NCBI GenBank assembly: GCA_003024175.1
Contig: MDYQ01000131.1
Span: 64,001 to 79,787, forward strand
DNA: 15,787 nt
Source: Planoprotostelium fungivorum
Taxonomy: Eukaryota > Evosea > Variosea > Cavosteliida > Cavosteliaceae
Direction of reading: 5' to 3'
The notes under the pieces are model-generated. The model was given only the letters and a program-made list of their open reading frames with translations, was not told the DNA's origin and made no database searches. The translations under genes were made by a program, and so were the position numbers. Shown here piece after piece: positions 14,397 to 15,787 of the stretch; position 1 is the first letter of the stretch; every line of letters begins with the position of its first letter.

Positions 14397-15708
14397 TCAT
14401 TTCTTTCCATCCTTGATCCTCTGCGCCAGACCCATCGAGAAGAAGTAGAACATGTTGGCCACCAATCTTCCTGTCCTGTACGCCTCCACTTGTGGATTGT
14501 ACTCGGACAGATCAAAGAGACGCACCTGCCATCATCATCACCTGCACACGATGCGATCGCATCATCATCATCACCTTTGGATGACGTCCCGCCGCGTAGC
14601 AGATGTCCAACGCTTCTTGTGCAGTGATGCCGATGGTGCCAACGGCACTGACTCCCTGGTAAGATGAGCGGTCGCGTTGGATTGAAACTCACCGGACAGT
14701 CTGCACCCGATATGGCATCGATGTCAAAAGAGACGAAGACGTTGTCTCCCAAGTGATCGATGATCTGAGATGATGATCAACTATCATGAGATGATGTAGA
14801 TGATCACAGATGATAAGCTGATGATGGTGATCACCTCTCTAAATACTTGTACGACGGGTCTGTCCGAAGACTGTGATCGATTGAGTCGACGCAGAAATTT
14901 CAAGAAGATTCACCCTCAGGGAGGATAGCCAATGGATTTTCCCTCCCTTTTCGGTCAGATATTTGACATGTGTAGCACTACACTGATTACCTTGCGCTGC
15001 GAACTCTACGAATCTATGACACGTCACATCATTACGATCATCGCCAGCGTCATCATCTTCACCTCTGTGGTTCTAAACCGGACTCTTCCATCAATTGACG
15101 GAAAGGCGAGCCGGAATGAGTCTTTCCCTCCTTTAGAGGTCTCACATCGAGATGGGCGTCGATGTTGATGACGCCCACTGATTGACCCTCACAACTCTCG
15201 ATGAGAGCAGATCCGTTTGGAAAAGATTGATCGTTGCCTCCTCCAACCACGAACGGAACGACACCTGCATATGGGTCAGACGATGGATGGAAATGGAGAA
15301 CCTTTCACCTTTGATGGAGAGGAGATTGGAGACTCTGGCACGTAAACGAGAGTGAGCTTCTTCGAGAGGATGGTCCGGATCGATGTCGCCGACGTCGTGG
15401 ACACCGATTGTTCTGCCAAAGTCAGGTATGATCATCTTCTTTCACATGCTGACCGTAAGTCTATGTCGTATTCGGGATTGACGACGGTTCCCATTCGTTT
15501 GTATAGACTGTAATCGAATGTGAGAATCGCATGATTCTGATGTTGCACACGTTCTCAAGGTAGATGGCCCTTCCCGTGCACCAGTTCGTCCTCCATTTCT
15601 AGAGACTCCTTCATCGTAAGGAAAGCCAAGGAGAGCAACAGCTGCTGGCTTTTGACCAACAGGCTCTTCGTGAGTTATGATGTCTCCCAATCGAGGATCA
15701 TCCGTCAT
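14397..15708 (-). CDS. Formiminoglutamase (arginase superfamily), 9 exons, 311 aa
   Basis: Hydrolyses N-formimino-L-glutamate to glutamate and formamide in histidine breakdown, using a two-manganese site (family knowledge). Exons: 15551-15708, 15454-15507, 15309-15412, 15063-15264, 14914-15013, 14835-14870, 14693-14764, 14575-14655, 14397-14525 (936 nt, all phases fit). Landmarks: LLGFPYDEGVSRNGGRTGAR (residues 26-45), VGGGNDQSFPNG (112-123), NIDAHLDVRP (139-148) with ligands D141, H143 and D145, HSGSPFRQL, and SFDIDA (230-235) with D232 and D234. The first metal ligand, His in arginase (GGxH), is Asn116 here. From memory, Trypanosoma cruzi formiminoglutamase has Asn114 at this place and is active. 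SGSPFRQ and the Asn both favour formiminoglutamase over arginase or agmatinase. The length is normal. No AATAAA is seen on its strand downstream. Confidence 0.9.
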
Positions 15709-15787
15709 TGTCTCGTGGTTGTTCTGGGTTGGAATTGTTTGTGATTGAAAAAGTTTCCAACTCTTCCCATTAGATTACAACTCTCAC
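15709..15787. other. Upstream flank of formiminoglutamase
   Basis: These 79 bp precede its ATG on the minus strand and reach the window edge. No TATA box or other element is convincing. Confidence 0.4.

Noticed and set aside
1-15787. tRNA, rRNA or other structured RNA genes
   Set aside because: No B-box-like GGTTCGANTCC or rRNA core sequence was recognised on either strand by eye.

Overview
The window is eukaryotic nuclear DNA from a compact, intron-rich genome. Genes are broken into many exons by GT-AG introns mostly 37-75 nt long. Donors are usually GTGAG or GTRAG, acceptors are YAG with weak pyrimidine tracts, and AATAAA signals lie on or just after several stop codons. The dynamin has no PH domain but carries a Gln/Pro/Ser-rich linker, as in Dictyostelium dynamin A. 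Together with the compact gene layout, this points to an amoebozoan, possibly a protostelid-like amoeba. That placement is inference, not proof. All gene models were built by eye: exons were joined so that reading frame, intron phase and family conservation agree.

Layout. 1-1166: an inverted, decayed copy of 11136-12325, with broken pieces of two neighbouring genes. 1268-3404 (-): Nup85, 7 exons, 617 aa. 3489-5611 (-): an unrecognised helical protein, 12 exons, 547 aa. 5673-6027 (-): a doubtful small Cys-tailed gene. 6206-6968 (+): a Ras-family GTPase with a CVIS CAAX box, 5 exons, 195 aa. 7105-10254 (-): dynamin, 16 exons, 733 aa, convergent with Ras. 10375-11513 (+): NF-YC with a His-rich heptad-repeat tail, 6 exons, 290 aa, divergent from dynamin across 120 bp. 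12250-12702 (+): a Pro-rich small gene of unknown family, 121 aa. 12703-13968: weakly supported minus-strand ORFs, including a Ser/Thr-rich protein with a C-terminal hydrophobic segment. 13969-14036: a frameshifted fragment of the 121-aa gene. 14090-14395: an AT-rich island with a tandem repeat. 14397-15708 (-): formiminoglutamase of the arginase superfamily, 9 exons, 311 aa.

The recognised genes are mostly unrelated housekeeping functions: nuclear pore scaffold, membrane fission, Ras signalling, CCAAT-binding transcription factor and histidine catabolism. There is no sign of an operon-like system. The most unusual structure is the inverted segmental duplication around the NF-YC / 121-aa gene junction, with a third scattered fragment of the 121-aa gene. 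Next come sequence motifs shared between introns of different genes, and the His-rich heptad repeat in NF-YC. No complete new biological system is evident.
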